Made by a program: the position numbers and the translations under genes. Below are positions 47,322-59,800 of a stretch of 64,000 bases of DNA, in pieces; positions within the stretch are counted from its first letter, which is position 1; every line of letters begins with the position of its first letter. The stretch covers positions 49,917,001 to 49,981,000 of the forward strand of contig CM074855.1 in NCBI GenBank assembly GCA_037501455.1. The letters are read 5' to 3'. Source of the DNA: Lantana camara (lineage: Eukaryota > Streptophyta > Magnoliopsida > Lamiales > Verbenaceae). The notes under the pieces were generated by a model. The model was not told the DNA's origin, ran no database searches, and worked only from the letters and a program-made list of their open reading frames with translations.

Positions 47322-48759
47322 GAGCTATATGCACAAAAAACCCTGTGGTTTTCAAAAGTGGCGGAAAAAACTCCGAGTTTTGGAAAATCACATAAAAAAA
47401 CTCATGCTTTTAAACTCCTGTTATGATTCTGGCACGTTTTGGAGGTGAAAAACCGGAATTGCCCTTTGACAAAACGACCAGTGTTTTAACCCTATTTCAC
47501 CCATTGTTAACCTTATTGAAAATCAAAATCACATTTTACAGCTTCTGTTGCAGAGTGAGCGGGAAATGAAGAGGGAGAGAATCTGAGAGCTAGGGCTTGA
47601 ATTAGAAGACAATTTCCCAAATTGTACAACCGTTTGGAGAAGAGAGATTGTACGTACCATCGAGGTTCGCTTTTTTTCTTGCTCAGTGATATCGCGATTA
47701 TAGGGTCTTGTATCACATTTACACCTCTTTTGCGTGATTTTTTTTTTTTTTGGGGGGGGGGAGGAGGGGGGGTACACTATTGAATAGCCTGCTACAATGC
47801 TGTTATATCGTGTATTTGTTGACTTGTTTGATAAATCTAGGGTATGGGTTCCGTATACATTAGCTTATTTGACTGAAATTTCTAATTTTCCGAAATGCTT
47901 GAAGCAGTGAGGGGTTTATGGTACAACTTAGTTTATTTTGCGGTTTTGTATAGATATTGGGCATGTGTCTATGTTGGTATTCCTAAATCTCAATTTTTTT
48001 GTGCTTTTTACAGAATGGAGGAGGATGATGATAGTGGTCCTATGAAAAAAATGTACATGTATATTGGTGGTGAATGGGCTGTGGTTCGAAGCGGTGCACT
48101 AACGTATGTCAATGGGAAAAAGGTGTATATTGGGAAGTATGATCTAAATTATTTAGATTGGAAAGGGATATGGGATATGTATAGGGCTGCTGGTGGAAAG
48201 GGGAGTTGTGTCACTTTCTATTACAAACACCCTTCGCTTCCGATGACAGATGAGCATGCAGTACGGCATATTTGGGGTACTTGGTCCTTTGTGGAGATAC
48301 AAAACACACACCCAGTTTCAAATGAAGGTTTGTTGTACTCTGTGAGAGAATATGATGGTATTCATGCTGCATTTGAGGTGGATGGAACTGTTGTTGAGTT
48401 AAGTCAAGAGAGAGATGGTGAAGAGCCTGAAACTATCAAGTTTTTAACATTCCCTGGCTGGCCACCACCTCAGCAAGCACCAGAGCCTGTTGTAGAACCT
48501 GCTGAACCTCAAAATGCAGATTCCAATGAGTCTCAAACATCAACCAGAAGAAAAAGAACTACGGAAGAGGTTATGAGAGTGCTTACTCAATCCCAAGATG
48601 AGCCTGATCTAACTCAGGAGCAGGAACTTGTCCCACTTTTTGTGGTGAATGAGGTCTAATATTTTACTTTAAAATCATTATATATTTAAACATAAGTACT
48701 TCACATACATTGAATATTAGCAGTTGCATTTTTGCTAATTGTATGATGGTCATATACAG

Positions 48760-49180
48760 ACTTCAAACATGGATCATGATCATGTTGTACAACCTTCTAT
48801 TGTGAATCAGGATGTTGAAGACACTTCCAACCTGAATGATGAAGCTGTGACATCTTCAAATCTGAATGAGGAATGAAACTCTGGTTTTTAAAACAACAAC
48901 ACTCTTAATTTAAATAATTGAGATACATTGAATATTACCAGCTGTAATTTTGCTAATTGTATGATGTTCATGTGCAGACTTCAAACATGGTTCATGATCA
49001 TGTTGTACAACCTTCTACTGTGAGTCAGGATGTTGAAGACACTTCTAACCTGAATGATGAAGCTGTGACAACTTCAAATCTCAATGAGGTATGAAACTCT
49101 GTTTTTTAAAACAAGTAACTGATATACATTGAATATTAACAGTTGCATTATTGTCTAAGTGTATGATCTTCATGTGCAGA
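48760..49180 (+). repeat. Tandemly repeated exon/intron unit in the MULE gene
   Basis: Exon copies at 48760-48870 and 48978-49088 are both 111 bp (37 codons, starting TSNM.HDHVVQPS), and the exon starting at 49180 begins with the same residues (TLNMDHDQ). The introns between are also similar. Units repeat at 218 and 202 bp. The first copy has GA in place of the GT donor, while the second has GT. Confidence 0.8.
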
Positions 49181-52100
49181 CTTTAAACATGGATCATGAT
49201 CAACATGAACAAGATGATGATCAGTATGCATTCCTTCATGAGCAAGTCAACATAAATCATGGTGAGGATTTAAGTTTCCATGAAGCTGAACATGATGCAA
49301 TCCATGAAGAGCCTCAAACTGTTCAGCAATTATACACCAAAGGAAAGCAGACACAGTCAGGGAACATTAGGGGCAAAGGGAAGAAGAAACAACCAACAAC
49401 TCCTAGGGAGAAAGGGAAGAAAAAACAACCAGAGTCTAAAGGGAAGAGGAGAGAAGCAACAGAGCCTGATCCTGAAGACAGTCCTGCAGGAGATGGTTAT
49501 GAAAACAGTTAAGATGTTTTTGATTCTCAGGATGAGGATTACATTGAAGAGACTTCTATGATGAGATTGAAGACAGTTCAGATGATGACATATTTGCACC
49601 AAGGGATAGGACTCGAGCTGCTAGAAAAGCAAAGTTGCAGAAAATGAGAGAAAGAGTACGAGAGAAGAGGAAAATGATGGTCAGTGATGAAGAAGATGGA
49701 GTTGAGCATGAAGATTTGTATAGTGAGCCTGATGATGATAGGAATTTTGATCAGGCTCCTTTGTCAGATGATGAAGGCAATCCCAGATATCCACACTGGA
49801 GAGATGGGGATTGTGTGAAGAAATTCAAACCTTCATTGGGGTATACATTTGATATTGTTGACTCATACAAGAAGGTTTTGATAGACTGGAGAATATGGAA
49901 GGGATATGTTTTGGATTTTGAGAAAAGTGAAAAGACAAGAGTCACAACAGTTTGTGCCAATGAAAACTGCAATTGGAGGATTCATACTTCTTGCATTCAA
50001 GGAAAGGATGAGTTCCAGATTAAAACACTAAAAGGGAAACACAATTGTGTAAGAAGCAATGAGAACTTCAGGTGTAGTTCATCCTACATTGGTGAGAAGC
50101 TATTGTACTACATCAAGGACAATATGGATATTGGAGTGGAACCATTTAGAAGAGTCATCAGGAGGAAGCTTGGAGTTGATGTGACTGACAATGTAACCAT
50201 GCCTGCAAAAAGGTTTGGTAGGGGTTTAATTGAGGGAGATCATGGCAAGGAGTTTGAACTATTGTGGGATTACTGTGAAACTGTGAGGGATAAAAACCCT
50301 GGAAGCAAACTGTTGTTGAAGAAAGAAGAGGGTTCAAATCCTCCAAGGTTTGAGAAAATGTTTTTTTCCTTGAAACCAATGGTTGATGGGTTCTTGGAGG
50401 GCTGTAGACCACTCATTGGTCTAGATGGATGCTTCATCAAAACTATGTTTGGGGGACAACTACTAGCTGCAATAGCTAAGGATGGTAATTACAATCTCTA
50501 CCCCATTGCTATGGCATATGTAAGAGTTGAGAACAAAGAGAATTGGGTTTGGTTTTTGGAAGAGTTGTTGCTGGAAATAGGTGGATTGGGAGAAGATAGA
50601 TGGACATTCATTTCAGATAGGCAGAAGGGATTATTGGATGCTGTGAGTCAAGTATGCCCAGGTAGTGAACACAGATTCTGTCTAAGGCATTTGCATCAGA
50701 ATTTCTTTGCCAAATGGAAGAGTCAAGACCTCAAGAGGCTGTTTTGGAAGGCTGCATCTTTGGGAACCAAAGAAGAACGAAATTCAGTTATGAAAGAAAT
50801 TGAAAGAGCAAGCTCAGGGGAATCTTTACAGAGACAAACACCATATGACTGGCTTTCAAGTATTCCACCTGAACATTGGGCAAGATCTCACTTCAGGACC
50901 ACTTGTAAGTCTGAAATACTTGTGAACAATATTTGTGAGTCCTTTAACAACATGATATTATTTGCTAGAGACTTGCCTGTGGTTTCTATGTTTGAGTGTA
51001 TAAGAAACAGATTGATGCAAAGAATTCAAATTAAAAAGGCTGGCATGGAAAATTATGTTGGGAAGATTTGCCCAATTGTTATGATTAAGGTAAGAAAGCA
51101 ATCTGAATTGGCAAGGAACTGCTTCACAATATGGTGTGGTCAATTGGAGTTCCAGGTTGAGGATGATGGTGATAATTATGTTGTAAACCTTGACAAGAGA
51201 ACCTGCACATGTGGGATGTTTCAGCTGACAGGTTACCCATGTAAGCATGCATGCTCAGCTATTGCAAAAAGAAGACTGCAGAATGAGGACTTCATCCATG
51301 ATTGCTACAACAAGGAGACCTTGTAACATCCCGATCCTTCGGCTTTCCAGGTACGAATGTCACAAGTGTGCTAAGTGTGTATTTAATTAATTAAGCATGC
51401 TATTATTTCATTTATGTGAATATTTGAATATCTGTTATATGATTTATGTTTAAGTTTTCAATGTTTTAACCCCTTTTTCAGTCATTTCAAGCTTGTTTAA
51501 CTCCGTTTTAATCCCGTTTTTGGTGACAACTTGCCATGCATGAAATATGTGAATTATAATTTTTCTGATATGATTTATATTCATTTCATAACTTGTTTAT
51601 TTGAGTTTTAATTGCTTTGGTGTAACGGAACTTAAAGGGGGCTACAGAGCATTTAGCGCACCTTGGGTTCCGGGTGGCGTACCTTCAGCTCGATTCGGAT
51701 TCGAATTCCGACACCACCATTGGACTCGTTCCGACAATTCAGGTTCGATGGAACAAACCTTGTATTTTTTTAACCCCGTTTAGCCACTCGAATTTGGCCC
51801 GAACCGAGCCTCGAGCGCGAAACGACCACCTTTTACGGTTTTGACTATATCTTGCTCATTTCTTGACCAAATCAAGTGATTCTTGGGCCCACTTGTCACC
51901 AACTCAGCCGTTCAACTATGTATCGCTCTCTCATTTCAAGCCACACACCAAGAAAGAGAGGAAATCAGCTTAGCCAAGGAGAAGAAGGACAAATCCCATC
52001 ACTATTCACCCTTCCAAGATTTTGAGCTCGAATCTTGCTCATCTTCCATCCAATCTTCAAGGTAAGCATATGTTTGTATTATACATCCTTTGATAGTCCT

Positions 52101-52511
52101 TTTCACCCTTGAAGTTCAGATTTTGAGCATGTTTAGTTAGGGTTTTGAGGAAGAACATGAATAGTGGTAAATAGTAAGGGTTTAATGCATTTTCTTGATT
52201 CTTGCATGATTCCTTATGAATTCTTTTCATGTGAAGCATGTTATATGATCCTATGACATCCTGTTTGATTTATATAAACTTAGTTTGAGCTATGGTTAAG
52301 GATCCATGGGTGTGCCATTGATGAATTTTGCAAGAACTTGAACCTTGTGAACATCTCTTTCTTTCTCATCATCTAGCTTCGGTTTTAGCATGATTTAGGG
52401 TATGAATTCATGCATATTTGTTTCATATACCTTGTATTATGTGTTGGCTTGAGCCTAGGTTGAATTCTTGGTGTTTTAGGGGCCAAAATCTCGAGTTTTT
52501 GCTGCTGGAGC

Positions 52512-52648
52512 AGATCCAGGGCCGTTGATTTTTACACTAAAATCCACCCACAGCCATGGATTTGAATGGCAGAATTTGATACGTTTCTGGATTGAGATCC
52601 TTGGCCTTGGATCTCTTCTTTGTTAAAAAATGCACGGCCCTGGATCTG
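52512..52648 (+). repeat. Inverted-motif cassette of the MULE-borne solo LTR
   Basis: Four units built on AGATCC/GGATCT arms around GGCC: AGATCCAGGGCCGTTG (52512), CAGCCATGGATTTG (52551), AGATCCTTGGCCTTGGATCT (about 52595) and GCACGGCCCTGGATCT (52632). Spacing is close to 40 bp. It is looser than the other two families but at the homologous place, after GCTGCTGGAGCAG. Confidence 0.55.
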
Positions 52649-54010
52649 GGTACGGTCACACCTTGGCCCCGAACTTGTTTTATTGCTTGTTTTTCTCGTT
52701 TCCCTCCCCGATCTTGATTCTAATGTGAAATATGCTTGTTTATATGCATTATATGATGTGCTATGACTTGTTAATGTGTGATTTTGATATGATTTATGTG
52801 TGCATTATGTGTTATGACGTGTATATGTCCATTTTGGTGTGATTTCGATGTTTGTTTGCGAGTTGTGAGTTTGTTTGCCTTAATTGCAATGTGAAATGTT
52901 TCTTTGCACCTAATGGCCTCTCTTGTATGTCTTGTGCTTGAGTGTACTTGGAATTTGATGTGCTATGATGCTATTTGATGAGTAATATGTTTGATTAGCT
53001 TGTTATGTTTTTGGTTCATTAATGCTCCAACATTGCTTAAGAGAGAAATGATTATGACTTGCCTTGCATCATTCGCATTCATATGCATGTGCCGAGTGAG
53101 TATATGGTTCATTTTGAGTCTAAGGTTATCTTTGATGTCTATCTTGTTCAGAGGAGTTTCCCGTTGGTGACGTGGTCGCTCCGTAGGTGTTGGTTTGTCA
53201 CCGTTTGCCTGTTTTCGTCGGTGTAAGGTGAGGTTATGTTATAGATAAACCCTAATGAAATGTGACCGTTATGTACGCATGTTAAATAAGCCTTATGTAT
53301 AAGTATGATTATGTTTATGCTATGGATTATGATATGTTAGGTACTAGAATATGTATGTTAAGCTTTACGTTAGAATATGTTATGCTAGGTATGCTATGAT
53401 TATGTTAGTGATACGAATATGTTAAAGTATAAGTTATGATTATGCTAGAGTATGATTATGTTAGAATAGGATTATGCTAGGATATGAGTATACTAAGAAT
53501 CCGTTATGCTATGTATATGATTATGCTAGGAGTGTGATTATGTTGATGCCTATGCTATGCTTAAGCTTTATGTTGTGCCTTATGATATGCCTATGATATG
53601 CAATAGGTCGTGGACCTTGTTTTGCTCGGTTTATAGTAAGATTCTGCTTCCGTTATGTCTGTGTGTGTGTTATGAGTCCGGGACAGCTGATTTTAGGTCG
53701 ACGGATATAAGTGTATATGCGTGTTATGCATCCAGGATGGCTTATTTTAGGTCGACGGATGATGTATGGGTTATGTTTTATTTCCATTATATTAGTTAGT
53801 TAAGAAATAGCTAGTGAAACGGGAGTGGATTCTTAATTGGTAAAATTTGGTTGTTTTGGCCTTTGGCCGAACTCTTTTACTCCCCTATATCTAGTATCAC
53901 TTGAGAAATGTTTTTAGAATGTAAAAATCACGCCCCGGTTCATAGACTCTCTTTTATGCTATGTGTTGTGCTCCTTATATGTATATACGGGTGTATGTGT
54001 AACCCCTCAC

Positions 54011-54026
54011 TCAGTCTTTAGACTGA
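54011..54026 (+). promoter_or_regulatory. TCAGTC/GACTGA hairpin in solo LTR
   Basis: Six-base stem, loop TTTA, directly after CCCCTCAC. Confidence 0.5.
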
Positions 54027-56873
54027 CCCTTCCCTTTTATGTTTTAGCTACAGGTTTCGGTCCGTTGGTTCGAGCTAGGCAGTTTTTGGTTTGCTTTCTC
54101 TTGGAGTCTTGTCGGTCTAGAGAAGTCTGCACTTTTTCGTACTTAGTTCATTTTGCATTTGTATGTTTGAAGTTTGTAATTTAAGATTTAAATTTGTATT
54201 GGTTGCTCTTAGTCACACTATGACAAGTTTGTGTATAGTCCGTTTTAGTGGTTTTTAACCTTAATGTTATGTTTTGTTTAAGTTCGTTTAATGCTTTCGC
54301 TTTTGTATGATTTTTGTTTTGAGCACTCTGTTTGAGTGTTTAGGCCGCCTAGCCTAGGAAGGTCTTTTGTTTGTCACCTGTTCGCTAGTGCGGGGGATGT
54401 GGCACCCTACGCTTGGGGTGTTACAGACCTACCTCTCTGTCTATAAACACATGATCCATGGAGTCCCAGGAAAGAGGCAGTACATAAAGACTCCTTGGGA
54501 ACCATTGAAAGCACCTGAATTTACAAGAAAAATGGGGAGGCCAAAAAATAAAAGAAGATTGGGTGCAGATGAAGGTGGCAACAGTGGGACAAGAAAAGGA
54601 TTGACTACTACATGTAGCAATTGCCTTATTTTAGGCCACAACAAACGTTCTTGCAAAAATCCCACTCATCCAAGATCTAAATTCCACACAGTAAGTTACA
54701 TTAAATTTGATTTTATTTCTCTACAAACACTATGAATTTGTATCTAATTATTCTAACTTTGATCATTGCAGGGAGTTGTACCACCTGGAGAAGCAGTCCC
54801 AAATTCCTCAAACTCCAACAGTCAGTTAAATCAGGTTATATTTATTTAAATATGCTTGAATGCTAATTATATGTTCTTTATGTTACTAGATCTTATATTT
54901 TACCTTGCACATATTTATGCAGCAGGAAAATACACCAGGAATCCCTCCAGGTTCTATTAGTTTTGTTAGATCTACTCGTAGTTCATCTGCATATTCGAGA
55001 TCTGGAAGAATTTATGTTCCAGCACCCAGACCTCAGCCACCGAGACCTGCAGTAGTTCCTGCTTCAGGCCAGAATGAAGGGCCAACAGCTTCTGCACCAG
55101 CTTCTTCGTTAGCTGCACAACCTTATGCACCATCTTCTTCTTCATCAATTCCTGCACCACAGAAGCAACAAGTTAGAATACCATTTGTGACTCAAGTGCT
55201 GCAGAATATAAGAGATAAGTCAAAGGAGAAGAGGCCAGCAAGGATATGGAAGCCCTAGAGGGCTTCAGATGTGGAAATATTTGAATGCTTTTGATGTACA
55301 ACATGAAACTTTATCTCCTTTGTTAATTATGTTGAAACTGGTGAAGTTTGTTGGGTTGTGACCACTTTTTTGGGGAGGGGACCAGCTTTTTGGGTGGACA
55401 GCCTGTGATCCTTGTCTTGTTGGTGTCAAAATTTGAACATGTGTTTGTTTTTTTTTGTTTCCTGAACATGTCGTGTAATTCCATATAATACCATTAGCCA
55501 TGGTTAGCTTTAATATATTGCTTTTCGGTTCAAAAAGGTTGGCTGTAGATATGTGTGCAATAACTTAATTAATGGGAGTATATTGACTATAATGGTTGGT
55601 GGTGACATTTATTTTAGTGGTTTAAGGTTTTATTAGTAAATTTTTTAAAACACAGGGTTTTTTGGGTCACATAGATAATAATTATTTGATGCCAATTGAC
55701 TTAAGGTGTTGTACAGGGGTAAAAAAGACATTTCAGGGTCAATTATTAGTCAAAAATGGAATCCAAGCCGCAATGAAGGCGCGTGCGGTACACTCACGGG
55801 GTTCAAGGTTCCGAGTGTACAGTTTTTGAAACCTTAGGGGTTTTTAAGATATATTTTATACTACAGGGTTTTATTTGAACATTCGTCAAACAACAAGGGG
55901 TCTCAGTGCAAAAAACCCAAAAAGATTTATACATTCACACCCTTGTGTACTCACAGGGGTGGTAGTTTTAGCTTTTAGCGATGGATCACTTGGAAGACGG
56001 ATTTATTGACAATTACACGTTTCGTGTTGAATGAGCTATCAAAGTATCCTGAATCGAGGTGGGATTTCACCGGCCATCTTGTTCTACAATATTATGGTTC
56101 TTGGCTGCAAATTTGTTAACAATGTGGGCTTTTCTTTTATTAGATTTTTATTGTTTTTCTCTCTTTTTTTCCTTTTTTTTTTTTGAGCAATAGGAGTGGT
56201 GTTTTCTTGTCGAATTTGACGTGGGTTCTTGGAGATGTGATGTGGGGTTGGGAAATATTCACACCAAAGAAAGTTAGAAAGATATGGGATTTGAATTTGA
56301 TCATCCAACTCCTTTTCTTTTTCTCTTCCCCATTTCATCTATTTGGTTCTCATCAGCCCTTCCACTGCGTATACTTACATCTCTTTCTAGGACTCGTGAT
56401 AAGAAGTCTTTTGATCTGATTTTTGGGCTGCGTGTGATATTTTAGGACAAAACAGGTTTTTGATCAGTATCAGAAAGCTGTTGGAGTTGATCTTTGGCAC
56501 TCACACTATGAGGTTCTTATTTTTTTTTGAGTATCGGAGTGGTTATTAGGATGTAGTTTGTTTGATCCTTTGTGGTGAATTTTTACTTTTTATTTTTGCA
56601 AAAAATACAAGAGCATTTGAAGAGATTAAAGACGAGGTTAACAAGAACCTTAGGAGGGACGCAGGACATTATCACATTAGGTTACATTAATCACTTAATT
56701 TTACAAATATTTGTATTTCGTTTTATATTTTCACTTTTTTTTTTTTTAATAATTAATTGGGCAGGCTAAGGATAGGCGAGAGCTTGGACGATCTGGGATT
56801 CTTTTTTTTTTTTTTTGATCGCATTGTGTTGTAACTTTTTTTTTTTGAAAATAAAGCAACAATTTATAACCAA

Positions 56874-59800
56874 TCAACTAAAATTCAAGTCTGCTACAAG
56901 AGAAGCAACCACAAGGTCAGGAGGGTCAGTACCCCCATCATAACCATTCTTCGAATTTTTTGCCAAAAGGTGGGCAACAGAATTTCCTTGACGCCTAACA
57001 TGAGAGAAAGACAATTTAGGAACATGGCTAAGGATTTCCTTAATATCCGCAATAATAGCACCAATATCAGACAGATCTTGAGCAGTCTCTTGAAGCTTTG
57101 AAATTAAAGACAAACAATCACCTTTAACCACCACGACTTGCCATGAATGTTGTTGAATGAGTTTTGCAGCTTCCCAAGCTGCTAGTGCCTCGGCTTGCTC
57201 AGCAGAAGCGTGCATAGCAAAACGAGACGAGACCCAAGCTACCACAGACCCTTGTTCATTTCGTGCAACAACTCCGATCCCAACTTCATGTGATGAAGAA
57301 AATAACGCCCCATCAAAATTAACCTTAATAGAACCGTGGGGGGGTTTACACCATGAAGATGCAGCATTTAGTTGTGCCACTGATCGAAGAGTGCCAATAT
57401 CAACAACGAAAGACTCGCAAAAATTAACAGCAAAAGAAACCAACTCACCAAGGTCCAACATTGAATTCTCCATCAATTTTCTATTTCGATTCCACCATAA
57501 TGCTCAAAGGATAGTAAAAAAACGCGCACTGTGGTTTCCATCAAACTTGTCAACAATCGCGCGAACCCATTCTGCAGCCACCACTTTCCATTCTGAGATC
57601 ACAGCCCATGAGAGGTTTGAAAGAGCCCAAACTTGTCGAGCAAAATGGCAAGAGAGAAAAACATGTTGCACATCTTCGTTTTCAGATCCACACATTGGGC
57701 AAAGCAAATTGTAACCACAATGACGGCGCTCTAGATTAGAGCCCGTTGGAAAAGCATTTTTACACAACCTCCACATAAAAGTCTTCACTTTGGGAGCCAC
57801 CCGACACGACCAAATAAAAGACCAATTAAGGGATGAAGAGGATTGGGCTGAATTGAAACGATTTGCAAACTCATGGATTGCCAATTGGTATGCACTTTTA
57901 ACCGAAAAATTACCATTTTTACTAAAATGCCAAATCAACCGGTCATGATTTGAAGAGCTTCCAAGAGGCACACTCAAAATAACCTCCACGTCGGCCGGAA
58001 GAAACAAACTCCGAATTAACTCTTCATTCCACCTATTCAATGGTGTGATGAGCTGACATACTTTTGTAACCGTCCCTGTTGCTTCAGGAGGGGAAATGGG
58101 TTTGAAAGAAAATGGGCGAGGCAGCCACTTATCCTTCCAAATATGGATACAATCACCCCGACCAACTCTCCACCGAGTTCCAAACTCAAGCAGTGGCTTT
58201 GCAGCTATTAGGCTACGCCAAATCAATGACGGCTTATATCCGAGTTGAGCATTGAAAAAATCAGAACGAGAAAAATATCGAGCTTTCAACAATTTTGCTA
58301 GCAAACAATTTGGATAATTAGTGATCCGCCATCCCTGCTTAGCTAACAGTGCCAAATTAAAAGCCTTAAGATTCCTGAAACCAACACCTCCTTCTTTCTT
58401 CAGGATGCAAAGTTTTGTCCAGGCTACCCAATGAATTTTCTTGTTGTTCTTGCTACTCCACCAAAACGATGCAGCCATAGACTCCATTTCATCAAGTAAT
58501 GAATCCGGCAATTTGAAACAACTCATAGCATATGTTGGGATAGCTTGGATAATAGCCTTTATGAGCACTTCTCGTCCTGCTTGAGAAAGAGATTTTTCTG
58601 ACCATCCTTGGATTTTTTTCCAGATCCGCTCTCGAAGATAAGCAAAAACTTCCTTCTTTGATGCACCCACAATTGCCGGTAAACCAAGATATTTTTCATG
58701 TTTTTTAGCCACAACTACTCCCAACTTTGCTGCCAATCTTGACTGATCCTCTATCCTCACGTTTGGGCTGAACACAACTGATGATTTTTTAAAATTTACA
58801 GCTTGTCCTGACACTCTTTCATAACTCTTGAGGACCTTGAGTATGGCATCAACTGCATGTTCATTTGCTTTACATAAGATCACAGTATCATCTGCGAACA
58901 ACAAGTGCGAAATTTGAGGAGCACGCCGGCATATTTTCACTCCTTCAATATGCCTCTGTTCCTGTATTAGACAACTCAACACTTCCGCAACAATTAGAAA
59001 GAGGTACGGTGAGAAAGGATCACCTTGGCGAAGCCCTCTCTCCGGTTTAACAAAACCAAAAGTAGAACCATTAACAACAAAAGAGAATGAAACTGAAGAG
59101 ATGCACAACATAAGTAACTTCACAAACCTCTCATTGAAGCCCAACTTCAACATTGCTTGTTTAAGGAAAATCCACTCGACCCGATCGTAAGCCTTGCTCA
59201 TGTCAAGCTTTAAAGCCATGCAACCCTCCTTACCTCGTCTTTTATTTTTGATAAAATGATTTATCTCAAAAGCTACTAGGACATTGTCAGTGATTAACCG
59301 TCCTGGAACAAAAGCTGATTGTGAAGGAGAAATAACATGATCCATAATAGATTTCATTCGATTTGCTACAACTTTAGAAGCAAGACAGTACACCACATTA
59401 CAAAGACTAATCGGACGCAATTGAGACATATTTTCAGGTTTAGGGCACTTCGGTATTAGAACAATATGTGTGTAATGCATTGAGGGTGCATGTTTCATAT
59501 CATTTAACAAAGCTAATATGCAATCAATCACATCCTTTGAAATAACATGCCAAAATTTTTGAAGAAAGATCGGCGGCATACCATCAGGCCCCGGGGCTTT
59601 AAGAGGGAACATGGTGGAGAGAGCTTTTTCAACTTCCTGAGCAGTGAATGGTTCGAGCAGCTTGTAATTCATATCGTCCGTAACCTTTGGTTTGATACCC
59701 TCAAGAACTGAGTTGATTTCATCAATAGAAGGTTGCCCTGAGGTGAAAATGGACTTAAAATATCTTTCCACAACCATCTGAATTGCTTCATTCGTCTCAT

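Larger units (their letters stand above)
51322..54425 (+). mobile_element. Solo LTR (Tekay-like) inserted in the MULE transposase exon
   Basis: Runs from TGTAACATCCCGATCC to GGGGTGTTACA with the perfect duplication GACCT (51317-51321, 54426-54430). The transposase frame reads KET before it and TYLSVYKH after it, so the insertion split a codon run. The region about 300 bp from its start is clearly similar to the same part of the complete element's LTR (TTTAGCGCACCTTGGGTTCC). It is a sister family with its own cassette motif. Confidence 0.9.
48015..55258 (+). pseudogene. Mutator-like (MuDR-type) transposase pseudogene
   Basis: Exon 1 (ATG at 48015 after a TTTTTACAG acceptor, to 48653) encodes the N-terminal domain often found in plant MULEs (YMYIGGEWAVV, KVYIGKYDLNYLDW). 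Three related small exons follow (48760-48870, 48978-49088, start of 49180). The large exon contains a DDE transposase core (LIGLDGCFIKTMFGGQLLAA; FISDRQKGLLDAV; NNICESFNN) and a SWIM zinc finger (CTCGMFQLTGYPCKHAC). Beyond the inserted LTR it continues TYLSVYKHMIHGVPGKRQY, GRPKNKRR and a zinc knuckle CSNCLILGHNKRSC to 54690. Exons at 54772-54834 and about 54923-55258 complete it. Inactivating changes: TAA at 49510-49512, a frameshift near 49556, a lost splice donor at 48871, and the LTR insertion. Confidence 0.85.
47322..55919 (+). mobile_element. Mutator-like element (MULE), decayed, with nested solo LTR
   Basis: A MULE transposase gene (pseudogene) lies between short, poorly conserved terminal inverted repeats: the left starts GAGCTATATGCACAAAAAAC, the right (minus strand) GGGTTTTTTGCACTGAGACC. 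The 9-bp sequence AAAAGATTT occurs directly outside both ends (47313-47321 and 55920-55928). Nine-bp duplications are the hallmark of Mutator transposition. The terminal match is partial, so the exact edge could be off by a base or two. A homopolymeric stretch (T12 then a G-rich run) lies at about 47738-47772. Confidence 0.8.

Noticed and set aside
57157..57714. 185-codon plus-strand frame opposite the LINE
   Set aside because: It is antisense to the RNase H and zf-RVT part of LINE ORF2, which has clear motifs; the plus frame has none.
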